From contig NZ_JAJAEL010000038.1 in the NCBI RefSeq assembly GCF_020447205.1, positions 1 to 64,000 of the forward strand: a DNA stretch of 64,000 bases, read 5' to 3'. The DNA comes from Thalassolituus alkanivorans (GTDB taxonomy: Bacteria; Pseudomonadota; Gammaproteobacteria; Pseudomonadales; Oceanobacteraceae). Positions 36,782 through 47,272 of the stretch are shown piece by piece. Each line of letters opens with the position of its first letter. Position 1 is the first letter of the stretch. The position numbers and the translations under genes were made by a program. Below the pieces are notes generated by a model. That model saw nothing but the letters and a program-made list of their open reading frames with translations. It had not been told where the DNA came from and searched no databases.

Positions 36782-38974
36782 ATGTTCAAGCCCACTGCAT
36801 TAATCAGTCTTCTGCTGACCCTTCTTCTGACCGCCTGTGGTGGTGATAGTGGTTCGGTGGTTGGAGGTTCAAATAATTCTGATGGCGATACCACAACGGT
36901 TGGTACCGGGGATAATGTAACTACTGGTTCTGATATAGATAAGCCGCGTTTGGGCACGGGGAGTGGTTCTTCGTTTACTATTGCTGCGCTTGATATCGCA
37001 GTTACTACGCTAAGTGCTGGTGGCACAACAAACATCAGTGCAAACATCGTCGATATTGACAATAACAATGCAAAAATTGCATCAAAACAATATGGCGTTG
37101 AGTTTACCTCTGATTGTGCGGATACCGGCAAGGCAGAATTCAGTAAAGCGGATGACGTTACATCGAATGGTTCGGTAAGTGTCACATACAAAGCAAAAGG
37201 CTGTGCGGGGGCTGATCTGGTCTCGTTTAAGCTCTATGCTGCGGAAGATGGCAGTATTGATAAAGGTAACGTCTTACATGCAGCGTCAGGAAGTCTCACG
37301 GTAATTCCGCCGGAGGTGGGCGCAATTACTTTTGTTGGACTTAGTAACACAGCGATTTCGATTAGTACAATTGCCAATGCCGTTTTACCCAAGTTCACAG
37401 AAGTGACCTTTAAGGTTTTAGATCAAACTAACAACCCAATTGAGGGACGTACTGTTGAATTTGCACTGACAAATGAAGTTGGTGGCCTTAGCTTGAATTT
37501 AGCCAATGGCATTACCAATGAGAATGGGGAAGTGGTTGCTATTGTTCAATCTGGCAGTACCCATGCAGTAACATCTCTTGTTGCTACAACTCTGGCCAAT
37601 GATGGCGTCACGAAAATAAGTACCAGTTCGTTACCAATATCGATTACATCCGGGATTGCAGATCAGAATAGCTTCAATGTTGTTGCTCAAGTGCTGAACC
37701 CACTTGCGTTTGATGTAACTGGCTCGACGGTACAGATTACCGCCTATGCTGGTGACGCATATGGAAATCCGGTTGCAGACGGCACTGTAGTTAACTTTAT
37801 ATCGGAGTCTGGCATGGTGGTGCCATCGCAGTGTCCGACTAGCAATGGCAAGTGCTCAGTTGAATGGGTAAGTACCTCGCCAGTTTCAGGTGGTACTCTG
37901 AGTGATGGCAATTACAAGACAGACCGGGTTGGTTTTCCAGGTTATGATGCATCTTGGACGGGAGGTCGCGCAGGTGTTAATACAATTCTTGCCTATACGC
38001 TCGGAGAGGCGGGTTTTGCCGATAATAATGGAAATGGTCTTCTTGATGCTGTAGGAGCTACTGATGATGAGAGCTACCTTACACTGTCAGAGGCTTTTTT
38101 AGATGCCAATGAGAATGGGGGATTCGATTTAAGTGATGCCGATAATCCATACGAGAAGCTGGTTGAATTTAATGGTAACGGATCTTTTGATTCGGCACCA
38201 AGTACATATCAAGGCGTTATGTGCACCGAGGCAACCAAAGCTCAGGGGCATTGCGCAAACTTAGTCCATGTGCGTGATAGTGTAACCATTGTTGCTGCGG
38301 CAGGAGTTAACTATGTACCTGTCATTAATCTCACAGCTATTACTGGTAGTGTAACTTCTGATTTAAGTGGTAACAGTTGCATTAATGTTCGCAATGAATC
38401 ACCGGTTTCTTTTTCCTTTAATCTGACTGACGTCAATGGGAATGTTCCACCAATCGATACAGGTATCTCATTTACTGCGGACGGATTTGATGTCATTGAA
38501 TTCGCTCCTACCAAGGTTAGGAATGTTTTCAGTACTACCGGTTTTCCTTTCACCGTTATTATTGGTGCGGATGACACTTTTGATAGCGGGATCGCTAAGT
38601 TAGTTGTTAAAACGACACGAGATGCTCAGACTAGCTGGTCATCAGTTCGGCTAACAGATGATCCAAGAATAACCGTGACTCCTGACCAGTATCTGTTGGA
38701 TGTGTCGGGTGGTAATCAAACGGTTACTTATACATTTAAAGATGCCTGTGGTAATGCCCCCGCAGCTAATACTGTAATTCTCTTCCGTTTAGGGAATGGC
38801 CAGTTTGCTGGTGGTGGTACCAAGCTGCAGATTAGCGGCGCTGATCTGACAGCGGGTGCTTACACAGTGACATATGCAACGGATGGTACGCCAAGTACTG
38901 GTAACGTAAGCATTACAACAATTGAGTCAAATGATGGGATCAGTAACTCGGTTGACTATGAAATCGAAGACTGA
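36782..38974 (+). CDS. lipoprotein with bacterial Ig-like (Big_1/invasin-type) domains
   Basis: A 730-residue surface-type lipoprotein (lipobox LLTAC, Cys19) with a Gly/Ser/Asp/Thr linker (~20-60). Several Ig-like repeats follow, e.g. VTFKVLDQTNNPIEGRTVEF and VQITAYAGDAYGNPVADGTV. A segment at ~415-455 has Asp/Asn/Gly loops resembling EF-hand or dockerin calcium sites (DNNGNGLLDA, DANENGGFDLSD). Paired cysteines may form disulfides. Codon use is clearly more AT-rich than gltD or hemE, and it interrupts the gltBD-hemE order of Pseudomonas, which suggests transfer. ATG 36782 has GGAG seven bases upstream. Adhesion or matrix binding is plausible but unproven. Confidence 0.85.
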   Translation: MFKPTALISLLLTLLLTACGGDSGSVVGGSNNSDGDTTTVGTGDNVTTGSDIDKPRLGTGSGSSFTIAALDIAVTTLSAGGTTNISANIVDIDNNNAKIASKQYGVEFTSDCADTGKAEFSKADDVTSNGSVSVTYKAKGCAGADLVSFKLYAAEDGSIDKGNVLHAASGSLTVIPPEVGAITFVGLSNTAISISTIANAVLPKFTEVTFKVLDQTNNPIEGRTVEFALTNEVGGLSLNLANGITNENGEVVAIVQSGSTHAVTSLVATTLANDGVTKISTSSLPISITSGIADQNSFNVVAQVLNPLAFDVTGSTVQITAYAGDAYGNPVADGTVVNFISESGMVVPSQCPTSNGKCSVEWVSTSPVSGGTLSDGNYKTDRVGFPGYDASWTGGRAGVNTILAYTLGEAGFADNNGNGLLDAVGATDDESYLTLSEAFLDANENGGFDLSDADNPYEKLVEFNGNGSFDSAPSTYQGVMCTEATKAQGHCANLVHVRDSVTIVAAAGVNYVPVINLTAITGSVTSDLSGNSCINVRNESPVSFSFNLTDVNGNVPPIDTGISFTADGFDVIEFAPTKVRNVFSTTGFPFTVIIGADDTFDSGIAKLVVKTTRDAQTSWSSVRLTDDPRITVTPDQYLLDVSGGNQTVTYTFKDACGNAPAANTVILFRLGNGQFAGGGTKLQISGADLTAGAYTVTYATDGTPSTGNVSITTIESNDGISNSVDYEIED

Positions 38975-38983
38975 TTTTTCATA

Positions 38984-39015
38984 ACAAAAAACCCGGCCCC
39001 GGCCGGGTTTTTTGT
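38984..39015. terminator. bidirectional terminator after the Ig-like lipoprotein
   Basis: A perfect 15-bp stem (ACAAAAAACCCGGCC / GGCCGGGTTTTTTGT) with a CC loop. Confidence 0.95.
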
Positions 39016-39064
39016 GTCTACCTCTGGCTTGCAGGTGCTGTTCTGCCCTTTGCTGCGCAAAGTC

Positions 39065-39086
39065 AAAAATCGCCTAGGCGATTTTT
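39065..39086. repeat. perfect 22-bp palindrome ahead of hemE
   Basis: AAAAATCGCC-TA-GGCGATTTTT reads the same on both strands. It is followed by a -10-like TATGAT (39090-39095) 36 bases before the hemE start. It can form a terminator-like hairpin or act as an operator overlapping the promoter. Confidence 0.6.
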
Positions 39087-39131
39087 TGGTATGATAGCGC
39101 GCAAATTCTCTGGTGCTGATTTAGGTATTCC

Positions 39132-40199
39132 ATGTCTGAACTGAAAAATGATCGTTTTCTGAAGGCTTTGCTCCGTCAACCGGTTGACCGCACTCCGGTG
39201 TGGATGATGCGTCAGGCCGGGCGTTACCTGCCGGAATACCGCGCCAGCCGTGCTCAGGCCGGTGACTTTATGTCGCTGTGCAAGAACCCCGAGCTGGCCT
39301 GTGAAGTCACCATTCAGCCGCTGGACCGCTTCCCGCTGGATGCTGCGATTCTGTTCTCTGACATCCTGACCATTCCTGATGCGATGGGGCTGGGTCTGTA
39401 CTTTGAGACCGGCGAAGGCCCGCGTTTCAATAAAATCATCCGCACCGAAGCCGATGTGCAGAGTCTGAACGTGGTGAATACCGCCGCCGATCTGGATTAC
39501 GTGCTGAAAGCGGTTTCCACCATTCGCCGCGAACTGAATGGTCGCGTACCGCTGATCGGCTTCTCCGGCAGTCCGTGGACGCTGGCGACCTATATGGTTG
39601 AAGGTGGCTCGTCGAAAGATTTCCGCCACGTGAAGGCGATGATGTATGACACGCCGGAAGTGATGCATCAGCTGCTGGATGTACTGGCAAAATCTGTGAT
39701 CGATTATCTGAATGCGCAGATCAAAGCCGGTGCCCAGGCGGTACAGATTTTTGATACCTGGGGCGGCAGCCTGAGCGATGTGGCTTACCGTGAATTCTCG
39801 CTGAAGTATATGCAGCAGATTGTGGCTGGTCTGATCCGCGAACACGATGGCCAGAAAATTCCGGTTATTCTGTTCACCAAAGGCGGTGGTCAGTGGCTGG
39901 AAGGCATGGCTGATACCGGTGCCGATGCGCTGGGTCTCGACTGGACAACGGATCTGGGTAATGCCCGTGGTCGCGTGGGTAACCGGGTGGCGCTGCAGGG
40001 TAATATGGATCCGTCTGTGCTGTACGCTTCACCGAAAACCATCCGTGCCGAGGTTAAACGCATCCTCGACAGCTACGGCAATGGCTCTGGCCATGTGTTT
40101 AACCTGGGTCATGGCATTCATCAGTTTGTTGATCCGGAACATGCCAAGGCCTTTGTTGAGGCTGTGGTTGAGTTAAGTCCTGAGTACCACCAGGGCTGA
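39132..40199 (+). CDS. hemE: HemE, uroporphyrinogen decarboxylase
   Basis: A 355-residue TIM-barrel enzyme turning uroporphyrinogen III into coproporphyrinogen [19 protein letters not shown], the catalytic [12 protein letters not shown] aspartate, [13 protein letters not shown] and NLGHGIH are present. Monocistronic, with a terminator on both sides. Confidence 0.98.
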   Translation: MSELKNDRFLKALLRQPVDRTPVWMMRQAGRYLPEYRASRAQAGDFMSLCKNPELACEVTIQPLDRFPLDAAILFSDILTIPDAMGLGLYFETGEGPRFNKIIRTEADVQSLNVVNTAADLDYVLKAVSTIRRELNGRVPLIGFSGSPWTLATYMVEGGSSKDFRHVKAMMYDTPEVMHQLLDVLAKSVIDYLNAQIKAGAQAVQIFDTWGGSLSDVAYREFSLKYMQQIVAGLIREHDGQKIPVILFTKGGGQWLEGMADTGADALGLDWTTDLGNARGRVGNRVALQGNMDPSVLYASPKTIRAEVKRILDSYGNGSGHVFNLGHGIHQFVDPEHAKAFVEAVVELSPEYHQG

Positions 40200-40227
40200 G
40201 CGCGACGATTATCCCTTAGCTATCCGG

Positions 40228-40259
40228 GCCGGAGTTTCGTAAGGAACTCCGGCTTTTTT
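40228..40259 (+). terminator. terminator of hemE
   Basis: GCCGGAGTT and AACTCCGGC form a 9-bp stem with an 8-base loop followed by six T residues. Confidence 0.92.
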
Positions 40260-40430
40260 ATAACTGCATGATTTCTTTGTATTTATTCTGGTTATCAGGT
40301 TAGGCACGGCTGACAATTCTTTGCATCGCAATGTCGCCTTTTGTGTAGCGCGGGCGCTGATCATGCTATCTTTTGGCGGTTCAGGTCATGGTGGATGACC
40401 GTCACCTTCAGGTATGAGGCTTTCATTTTT

Positions 40431-43226
40431 ATGAATCTGCTCTGGATTCCGTTGCTGCCATTGCTGGGAACTTTGGTGCCATTACTCAGCTATCGCTTTG
40501 GTCGTACGGCGACGGCCGCGCTGACCGCATTACTGCCGGCGATATCATTGATTCTGGTGGTGCAGGCTATTCCGGCGGTTTTTGCCGGTGAGGCTTTAAC
40601 CTGGCAGGCCAGCTGGATTCCGCAGATAGGTCTGAATCTGGCCTTTCACCTCGATGGTCTGGCTCTGCTGTTTAGCCTGCTGATTCTGGGGATTGGCCTG
40701 CTGGTTATTCTGTATGCGCGTTATTACCTGTCTGATAACGATCATATGGGGCGCTTTTATTCGTATCTGATTCTGTTTATGACCGCCATGCTCGGCGTGG
40801 TGCTGTCGAATAACCTGCTGCAGCTGTGGTTCTTCTGGGAGCTGACCAGTATCAGCTCCTTCCTGCTGATCAGTTTCTGGTCACATAAGACTGATGCCCG
40901 TAAGGGTGCCCGTATGGCGCTGACCATCACCGGTGCCGGTGGTCTGGCTTTGTTGGGTGCGTTGATTCTTATTGGTCAGACGGTGGGCAGTTACGACTTA
41001 CGCACCGTGTTGGCGAGTGGTGATGTACTGCGTGAGAGTGCGGTGTATCCGGTCATTATTGTGCTGTTCCTGCTGGGAGCGTTTACTAAGTCAGCACAGT
41101 TTCCGTTCCATTTCTGGCTGCCGCATGCCATGGCGGCACCGACGCCTGTTTCCGCCTATCTGCACTCGGCCACTATGGTGAAAGCCGGTGTATTCCTGCT
41201 GGCGCGTTTTTATCCGGTGCTGGCGGATACTGATCTGTGGTTTGTGATTGTCAGTATGGTGGGTCTGGCTACCTTGCTGCTGGGCGCTTATACCGCTTTG
41301 TTCAAACACGATTTAAAAGGACTGCTGGCGTATTCCACCATCAGTCATCTGGGTCTGATTACGCTGTTATTTGGTCTGGATACCGAGCTGGCGGCCATTG
41401 CCGCGGTATTCCATATTATTAACCACGCAGTATTCAAGGCGTCATTATTTATGGCGGCGGGGATTATTGACCACGAGTCCGGTTCGCGTGATATGCGTCA
41501 GCTGAATGGTCTGTGGAAATATATGCCGTATACCGCAACGTTAGCGATGGTGGCTGCAGCATCCATGGCGGGCGTTCCCTTGCTGAATGGCTTCTTATCG
41601 AAAGAAATGCTGTTTGCCGAAACTCTGCATCAGGCCACGCTTGGGTCGTTATCCTGGTTGATTCCGCTGCTGGCCACCATTGGTGGAGCACTGGCGGTGG
41701 CTTACTCGCTGCGTTTTATTCACGACGTATTTTTTAATGGTGAACCGATTAATCTGCCGCGCACACCTCATGAGCCACCACGCTATATGCGTGTACCGGT
41801 AGAAATTCTCGTTGTGCTCTGTCTGCTGGTCGGTATCGTCCCTGATTTTGCCGTTGGTGATTTATTAAATGCGGCTGCCAGTGCTGTTCTGCATAAGCCA
41901 CTGCCGGATTTCAGTCTGGCGGTATGGCATGGTTTTAACGGCCCTTTACTGATGAGCCTGCTGGCGGTGGCTGGTGGCGCTACGCTGTATTATAACCGCC
42001 GCCATCTGTTTGCCTTTCAGGGACAATTTGCCGACTTCGATGCAAAAATCGAATTTGAAAAAGGCATTCAGTGGACCACCGAGAAAGCCGCAGTTATTCA
42101 CCGCTGGCTCGATAATGCCTCACTGCAGCGTTATGTTTTCCTGCTGATTATATTCTCGCTGTTTGTTACCGCCTGGCCACTGCTGCAGCTGGAAAATGCT
42201 CAGGGCAGCCGGCCACAGTTACCGGTTAATGGCATAGTACTGGTGGCTGCCGGATTGCTGATTATCGGCACACTGGCAACGGTAATCTTCAGTCATCTGC
42301 GCTTACTGGCGCTGATTATGATTTCTATTGTCGGCTTGATTGTGGCTATCGCCTTCGCTTACTTTTCTGCTCCCGATCTTGCACTGACTCAGCTGTCGGT
42401 AGAGGTGGCGACCATTATCCTGTTTTTGCTGGCGCTGTATTTTCTGCCACAGAAAACGCCACTGCGTGACAGCTCACCACGGCGGATTGTGCGTGATCTG
42501 AGCATTGCCTCGCTGGTGGGTGCAGTGATTGGTACTCTGTGTTACGCCATGCTGACCCGGCCATTGCACAGTATTTCCGAGTTCTTTATTGCCAACAGTA
42601 AAACCGGCGGTGGCGGCACCAATGTGGTGAACGTGATTCTCGTGGACTTCCGTGGTTTCGATACGCTGGGTGAAATTACCGTTCTGGCGATTGCCGGTCT
42701 GGGTATTTATAAACTGCTGGCCGGAATGCGCTTATACGTTCCTGCTGCAGATTCTGAAGGCCGGCCATGGGCTAAAGATAAAAACCCGATGATGCTGGCG
42801 CTGATTTCACAGAGCCTGTTGCCACTCGCTTTGCTGGTGTCGGCCTATATTTTCCTGCGTGGCCATAACATGCCGGGCGGTGGTTTTATCGCGGGCCTGA
42901 TTACCGCCATTGCTTTAATCCAGCAGTACATCGCTCATGGTGTGGCATGGATGAAAATCAGACTGAATTTCCCGTATCACTGGCTGATTGCTGCAGGTTT
43001 ACTGTTGGCAACGTTCTCTGGTTTGGGTAGCTGGCTGTTTGACCAACCCTTCTTAACCACCTGGTTTGATTATTTCTCGCTGCCCTGGATTGGTAAATTC
43101 GAACTGGCCAGTGCCATGGTATTTGATTTAGGGGTTTATTTTACGGTGATCGGTGCAACACTTCTGATTCTGGCAAATCTTGGTCAGCTAACCACCAGTG
43201 AGCGGCCGCTGCCGGGAGGAAAATAA
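40431..43226 (+). CDS. mrpA: MrpA-MrpB fusion, Na+/H+ antiporter subunit A
   Basis: A 931-residue polytopic membrane protein homologous to the NuoL/ND5 family. The proton-path motifs are visible in [52 protein letters not shown] and [14 protein letters not shown]. After ~780 residues an MrpB domain is fused on ([31 protein letters not shown]), so no separate mrpB exists. This is the group 2 layout known from Vibrio. ATG 40431 is chosen over the upstream extension, which is not hydrophobic. First gene of a tight six-gene operon. Confidence 0.95.
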   Translation: MNLLWIPLLPLLGTLVPLLSYRFGRTATAALTALLPAISLILVVQAIPAVFAGEALTWQASWIPQIGLNLAFHLDGLALLFSLLILGIGLLVILYARYYLSDNDHMGRFYSYLILFMTAMLGVVLSNNLLQLWFFWELTSISSFLLISFWSHKTDARKGARMALTITGAGGLALLGALILIGQTVGSYDLRTVLASGDVLRESAVYPVIIVLFLLGAFTKSAQFPFHFWLPHAMAAPTPVSAYLHSATMVKAGVFLLARFYPVLADTDLWFVIVSMVGLATLLLGAYTALFKHDLKGLLAYSTISHLGLITLLFGLDTELAAIAAVFHIINHAVFKASLFMAAGIIDHESGSRDMRQLNGLWKYMPYTATLAMVAAASMAGVPLLNGFLSKEMLFAETLHQATLGSLSWLIPLLATIGGALAVAYSLRFIHDVFFNGEPINLPRTPHEPPRYMRVPVEILVVLCLLVGIVPDFAVGDLLNAAASAVLHKPLPDFSLAVWHGFNGPLLMSLLAVAGGATLYYNRRHLFAFQGQFADFDAKIEFEKGIQWTTEKAAVIHRWLDNASLQRYVFLLIIFSLFVTAWPLLQLENAQGSRPQLPVNGIVLVAAGLLIIGTLATVIFSHLRLLALIMISIVGLIVAIAFAYFSAPDLALTQLSVEVATIILFLLALYFLPQKTPLRDSSPRRIVRDLSIASLVGAVIGTLCYAMLTRPLHSISEFFIANSKTGGGGTNVVNVILVDFRGFDTLGEITVLAIAGLGIYKLLAGMRLYVPAADSEGRPWAKDKNPMMLALISQSLLPLALLVSAYIFLRGHNMPGGGFIAGLITAIALIQQYIAHGVAWMKIRLNFPYHWLIAAGLLLATFSGLGSWLFDQPFLTTWFDYFSLPWIGKFELASAMVFDLGVYFTVIGATLLILANLGQLTTSERPLPGGK

Positions 43227-43549
43227 TGGAAACAATTTATGCAATCTGTGTAGGGATAATGACTGCGGGTGGTGTGTTTCTGGTGCTGCGTGGTTACACC
43301 TTCGCGGTGGTGCTGGGGCTGACACTGCTGTCTTACGCGGTCAATCTGTTTTTATTTGCCAGTGGACGTCTGGTCATTAACGGGGCCGCCATTCTTGGTG
43401 AGTCGGAGGTGTACGCCGACCCCTTACCACAGGCGCTGGTATTAACCGCGATTGTTATTGGTTTTGCCATGACGGCTTTTGCCTTGATTCTGGCACTGCG
43501 TGCCCGTGCTGATCTGGGTAATGATCAGGTTGATGGAGATAACGACTGA
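43226..43549 (+). CDS. mrpC: MrpC, Na+/H+ antiporter subunit C
   Basis: A 107-residue NuoK-like subunit with three membrane helices; the LGLTLLSYAVNLFLFASG and DPLPQALVLTAIVIGFAMTAF motifs are typical. ATG overlaps the mrpA stop (TAATG). Confidence 0.95.
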   Translation: METIYAICVGIMTAGGVFLVLRGYTFAVVLGLTLLSYAVNLFLFASGRLVINGAAILGESEVYADPLPQALVLTAIVIGFAMTAFALILALRARADLGNDQVDGDND

Positions 43550-43551
43550 AT

Positions 43552-45072
43552 ATGCTGCAGCATCTGATCTTTTTCCCGGTTTTATTGCCTCTGCTGGCAG
43601 GTATCTTTTTATTGCTGCCACCACTGCATGGGCATGTTCAGCGCCAGCGTGTGACCGTATTTCTGGTCAATATTCTGCTGCTGGCCAGTGCCGTGCTGCT
43701 GTTGCAGCAAAGCCTGCAGCACGAACCGCAAATGTACATGATGGGTAACTGGCAGGCGCCGTTTGGTATCGCTCTGGTTAACGATAAGCTGGCGGCCATT
43801 ATGTTGCTGTTAAGTGCAGTGTTGGGCTTTGCCGTGCATTTATACGCCTGCGCCGGCGATGATCAGCGAGGACCTTTTTTCCATCCGTTGTTTATGTTTC
43901 AGCTGATGGGGATTAACGGTGCATTTTTAACCGGCGATGTATTTAACCTCTTCGTATTCTTCGAAATTCTGCTGATCGCTTCATACTCGTTGCTGATCCA
44001 TGGCGGTGGTAAGCAGCGGACTCAGGCTGCCGTACATTATGTGTTTCTGAATCTGGTGGGCTCGGCCTTTTTCCTCTTTGGTCTGGGAATTATTTACGCC
44101 ACTTTCGGCACGCTCAATCTGGCCGATATGGCGCATAAGGCTGCGCAGTTAAACAGTGAAGATGTCGCACTGGCAAAAGCGGGCGGGCTGTTATTACTGG
44201 TTGTATTTGGTCTTAAAGCCGCGTTATTACCTCTGCACTTCTGGCTGCCGCGCACTTACGCCCATACCTCTACACCGGTTGCCGCGTTGTTTGCCATTAT
44301 GACCAAGGTGGGCATTTACAGTATCTGGCGCGTGCATACGGCGGTGTTCGGTGAATTTGGTGGTGAACTGGCAAATATTGCCATCAGCTGGTTGTGGCCG
44401 CTGGCACTGGCAACGTTGGTTGCCGGCATTATCGCTTTGCTGGCCAGCCAGACACTGAAAATGCTGGCGGCTAATCTGGTGGTGGTTTCTGCGGGTTCAT
44501 TACTGCTGACGATTGCGCTTAATACTCCGCAGGCAACCGCCGCGGGGTTGTATTATTTAATTCACAGCACGCTGATGGCCGCTGCTTTGTTCCTGATTGC
44601 GGGCCTTGTACATGAACAGCGCGGGCAGGCACAGGATCGTTTTGTGCGTTCGCGTCCGGTGAATCAGCCGGCACTGCTTGGCGGCTTATTTTTTATCGCA
44701 GCTCTGGCATTAATCGGTATGCCACCGCTGTCCGGCTTTGTCGGCAAAATCATGTTATTGCAGGCTGCGGGTGCGGGAGCAGACGCTGCCTGGATCTGGC
44801 CGCCGCTGCTTATTTCCGGTCTGGCAGCGCTGATTATGTTTTCCCGCGCGGGTACCACTTTATTCTGGCGTGTGCAGGGAACGTCACAAAATCAGGTTAT
44901 GGCACATCCGCTGCAGATTACAGCGATCATTGTGTTATTGCTGACGTCGCCTTTGATGGTGATCTGGGGTGGTGCTCTGACAGATATGACAATCGCCGCT
45001 GCCAATGAACTACACCGGTTACCCCAGCCGCTGAGTCCGGCGGTAAGTACATTGCAGGAGGTGCTGAAATGA
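43552..45072 (+). CDS. mrpD: MrpD, Na+/H+ antiporter subunit D
   Basis: A 506-residue NuoM/N-like subunit. It has FVFFEILLIASYSLLIHGG with the key glutamate and GLKAALLPLHFWLPRTYAHTSTPVAALFA with the channel lysine. With MrpA it forms the ion-translocating unit. Confidence 0.96.
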   Translation: MLQHLIFFPVLLPLLAGIFLLLPPLHGHVQRQRVTVFLVNILLLASAVLLLQQSLQHEPQMYMMGNWQAPFGIALVNDKLAAIMLLLSAVLGFAVHLYACAGDDQRGPFFHPLFMFQLMGINGAFLTGDVFNLFVFFEILLIASYSLLIHGGGKQRTQAAVHYVFLNLVGSAFFLFGLGIIYATFGTLNLADMAHKAAQLNSEDVALAKAGGLLLLVVFGLKAALLPLHFWLPRTYAHTSTPVAALFAIMTKVGIYSIWRVHTAVFGEFGGELANIAISWLWPLALATLVAGIIALLASQTLKMLAANLVVVSAGSLLLTIALNTPQATAAGLYYLIHSTLMAAALFLIAGLVHEQRGQAQDRFVRSRPVNQPALLGGLFFIAALALIGMPPLSGFVGKIMLLQAAGAGADAAWIWPPLLISGLAALIMFSRAGTTLFWRVQGTSQNQVMAHPLQITAIIVLLLTSPLMVIWGGALTDMTIAAANELHRLPQPLSPAVSTLQEVLK

Positions 45073-45554
45073 AACGTTGGTTACCGATGCCACTGCACAC
45101 TTTGCTGCTATTGCTGGTCTGGCTGTTGCTGAATGGTTTTTCTGCCGGGCACTTTGTTCTCGGTGGCTTTCTCGCCTGGCTTATTCCGCTATTAACCGCA
45201 CCTTATTCGGATCATCAGAACCGGGCCGGAAAGCCACTGGTGGTTATCCGTTATGTCCTGCGTCTGTTGCTGGATATTGTGTTGTCCAATATTGATGTCG
45301 CACGGCGGGTGCTGAAATCCAACCGGAGCCTGCAGCCGGGCTTTGTTGCTTTTCCCCTGGCACTGCAGGGGGATTTTCCGCTGACGGTTTTAGCCAGTAC
45401 GATTTCCCTGACTCCCGGTACGGTGAGTGTGGATTTTTCCGAAGATAAACAGTGGCTGTATATTCATGCATTGCATATTACCGATGAGCAGGCACTGATT
45501 AACGATATTAAGCAGCATTACGAAAAACCCCTGCAGGAGATATTTTCATGCTGA
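45069..45554 (+). CDS. mrpE: MrpE, Na+/H+ antiporter subunit E
   Basis: A 161-residue membrane protein with two N-terminal helices; the ANRSLQPGFVAFPL-type segment (here SNRSLQPGFVAFPL) and ISLTPGTVSVDFSEDKQWLYIHAL are diagnostic. It overlaps mrpD by 4 bp and mrpF by 7 bp. Confidence 0.95.
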   Translation: MKRWLPMPLHTLLLLLVWLLLNGFSAGHFVLGGFLAWLIPLLTAPYSDHQNRAGKPLVVIRYVLRLLLDIVLSNIDVARRVLKSNRSLQPGFVAFPLALQGDFPLTVLASTISLTPGTVSVDFSEDKQWLYIHALHITDEQALINDIKQHYEKPLQEIFSC

Positions 45555-45832
45555 GCCTGACAATATTGCAGGGTGCCGTTTTACTGACATCGACTCTGGT
45601 TGTGGTGGCGCTGATTTTAAATATCTGGCGTATGTTGCGTGGTCCGGATATCACTGACCGTATTCTGGCTCTGGATACGCTTTACATAAACAGCATTGCG
45701 CTGATTATCCTGCTTGGCCTGTATAACGGTTCGGCCCTGTACTTTGAAGGCGCACTGCTGATTGCCATGCTGGGTTTTGTCAGCACGGCGGCGTTGTGTA
45801 AATACCTGTTGCGTGGCGACATTATCGAGTAA
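45548..45832 (+). CDS. mrpF: MrpF, Na+/H+ antiporter subunit F
   Basis: A 94-residue three-helix subunit. RMLRGPDITDRILALDTLYIN is the family signature. The stop overlaps the mrpG ATG. Confidence 0.95.
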   Translation: MLSLTILQGAVLLTSTLVVVALILNIWRMLRGPDITDRILALDTLYINSIALIILLGLYNGSALYFEGALLIAMLGFVSTAALCKYLLRGDIIE

Positions 45833-46197
45833 TGCTTATGGAATCTGTAGTACATATTATCGCTGCGGTGCTGTTGTTAACGGGTGGTTTCTTTGTTTTT
45901 GTCGGCTCTGTCGGCCTGTTGAAACTGCCTGACTTTTTTACCCGCCTGCATGCACCAACCAAGGCGACCACAATGGGTATTGGCGCGATTCTGCTGGCCT
46001 CTATGGTACTGACGACCATGCGCGATGGTCGTTTGAGCATTCATGAGCTGGTCATCAGCCTGTTTTTGTTTATTACCGCGCCGGTATCTGCACATATGTT
46101 GGCCAAGGCGGCACTGCATCGCCGGGTGAAATTGCTTGATCACAGCAAAAATGCACAACTGGCACCGAAGGCGGCAGAGCAGAAAACACCGGAGTGA
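45832..46197 (+). CDS. mrpG: MrpG, Na+/H+ antiporter subunit G
   Basis: A 121-residue three-helix subunit; VGSVGLLKLPDFFTRLHAPTKATTMG is diagnostic. The ATG at 45832 overlaps the mrpF stop, and a second ATG lies two codons later. It ends the mrp operon. Confidence 0.95.
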   Translation: MLMESVVHIIAAVLLLTGGFFVFVGSVGLLKLPDFFTRLHAPTKATTMGIGAILLASMVLTTMRDGRLSIHELVISLFLFITAPVSAHMLAKAALHRRVKLLDHSKNAQLAPKAAEQKTPE

Positions 46198-46290
46198 TTT
46201 TCGCCGGGCAGATTACAGATCATTGCTATACTTATCAGTATATAGTCTGAGAAGATTCTGCCGTCTGGGCAAATCACCACCGGAATCAAC

Positions 46291-47226
46291 ATGCGTAATG
46301 GCAGTCAGTACCAGCAATCCCAGGGGTTGCTGCTGTTTAAAATCAACGAACGGCAGACCTTTGGCCTCGGCACTCTTAAAGTAAAAGAAATTGTGCCCTG
46401 GCAGCCATTAACTTCTATTCCACAATCCCATGCAGTTGTTGCCGGAACGGCTTATATCCGTGGTGTTACTATTTCGGTAATCGACCTGGCGGCTGCTATT
46501 GGTTATCGCCCGGTCAGTCCGGCAGAAATGAAAGACTGCTTTATTATTATTACCGACTGCCAACGCCAGAATGTCGGTTTTCTGGTGCGTAAAATTGACC
46601 GCATTATTGATTACAGCTGGCGCAATATCAGCCCGCCCCCCAGTGCTGCCGGGCGGCATATTTATTCCACCGGTATTATTGAATATGACAAGAAGCTGAT
46701 TCAGCTGCTGGATATTGAAATGGTGCTGTCGACCATCTTTCCGGCCGACGAAGAAGCATTGCATGCTGATATCAGCCGTGAAGAGCAGAGCCGCTTACGC
46801 GCGCATCCTATTTTACTGGTGGATGATTCCAGCGTCGCACGCCGGCAGCTGGCGGAAGCACTGAATCATGTCGATGTGCCGTTTGAGGTTTGCTCCGATG
46901 GTAAGCAGGCGTTAACGCTGCTGACCGAAGCTGCAGCACGCGGTACACCGTTCGATATTCTGGTCAGCGATATTGAGATGCCGGGGCTGGATGGTTATGA
47001 ACTGGCCTTTGAAGTGCGTAATAACAGCACGACTCAGGGCATGTACATTATTCTGCACACCTCGCTTTCCAGCGAAATCAGCGTCGACCGTGCCCATCAG
47101 GTGGGTGCCAACGAAGCGCTGACGAAATTTGATGCCGCCGAGCTGATTCATGCCATGCTGCGCGGCGCTGAGCAGGTTGAGCGTGGCGATGTGATTCCCG
47201 GCGTGGAAAGCCGTCGCCAGAATTAA
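46291..47226 (+). CDS. cheV: CheV-type chemotaxis coupling protein (CheW-REC)
   Basis: A 311-residue protein. A CheW-like domain (~8-155; LLLFKINERQTFGLG, VVAGTAYIRGVTISVIDLA) is joined to a response-regulator domain (~175-295; ILLVDDSSVARRQL, phospho-acceptor Asp in ILVSDIEMPGLDG). CheV couples receptors to CheA and may act as a phosphate sink or adaptation factor. No other che genes are nearby; it may be an orphan supplying a distant array. Confidence 0.93.
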   Translation: MRNGSQYQQSQGLLLFKINERQTFGLGTLKVKEIVPWQPLTSIPQSHAVVAGTAYIRGVTISVIDLAAAIGYRPVSPAEMKDCFIIITDCQRQNVGFLVRKIDRIIDYSWRNISPPPSAAGRHIYSTGIIEYDKKLIQLLDIEMVLSTIFPADEEALHADISREEQSRLRAHPILLVDDSSVARRQLAEALNHVDVPFEVCSDGKQALTLLTEAAARGTPFDILVSDIEMPGLDGYELAFEVRNNSTTQGMYIILHTSLSSEISVDRAHQVGANEALTKFDAAELIHAMLRGAEQVERGDVIPGVESRRQN

Positions 47227-47272
47227 AACGGATTCCTGCGACGACTTTCCTGCCGGCTTATCAGCGCTGCTG

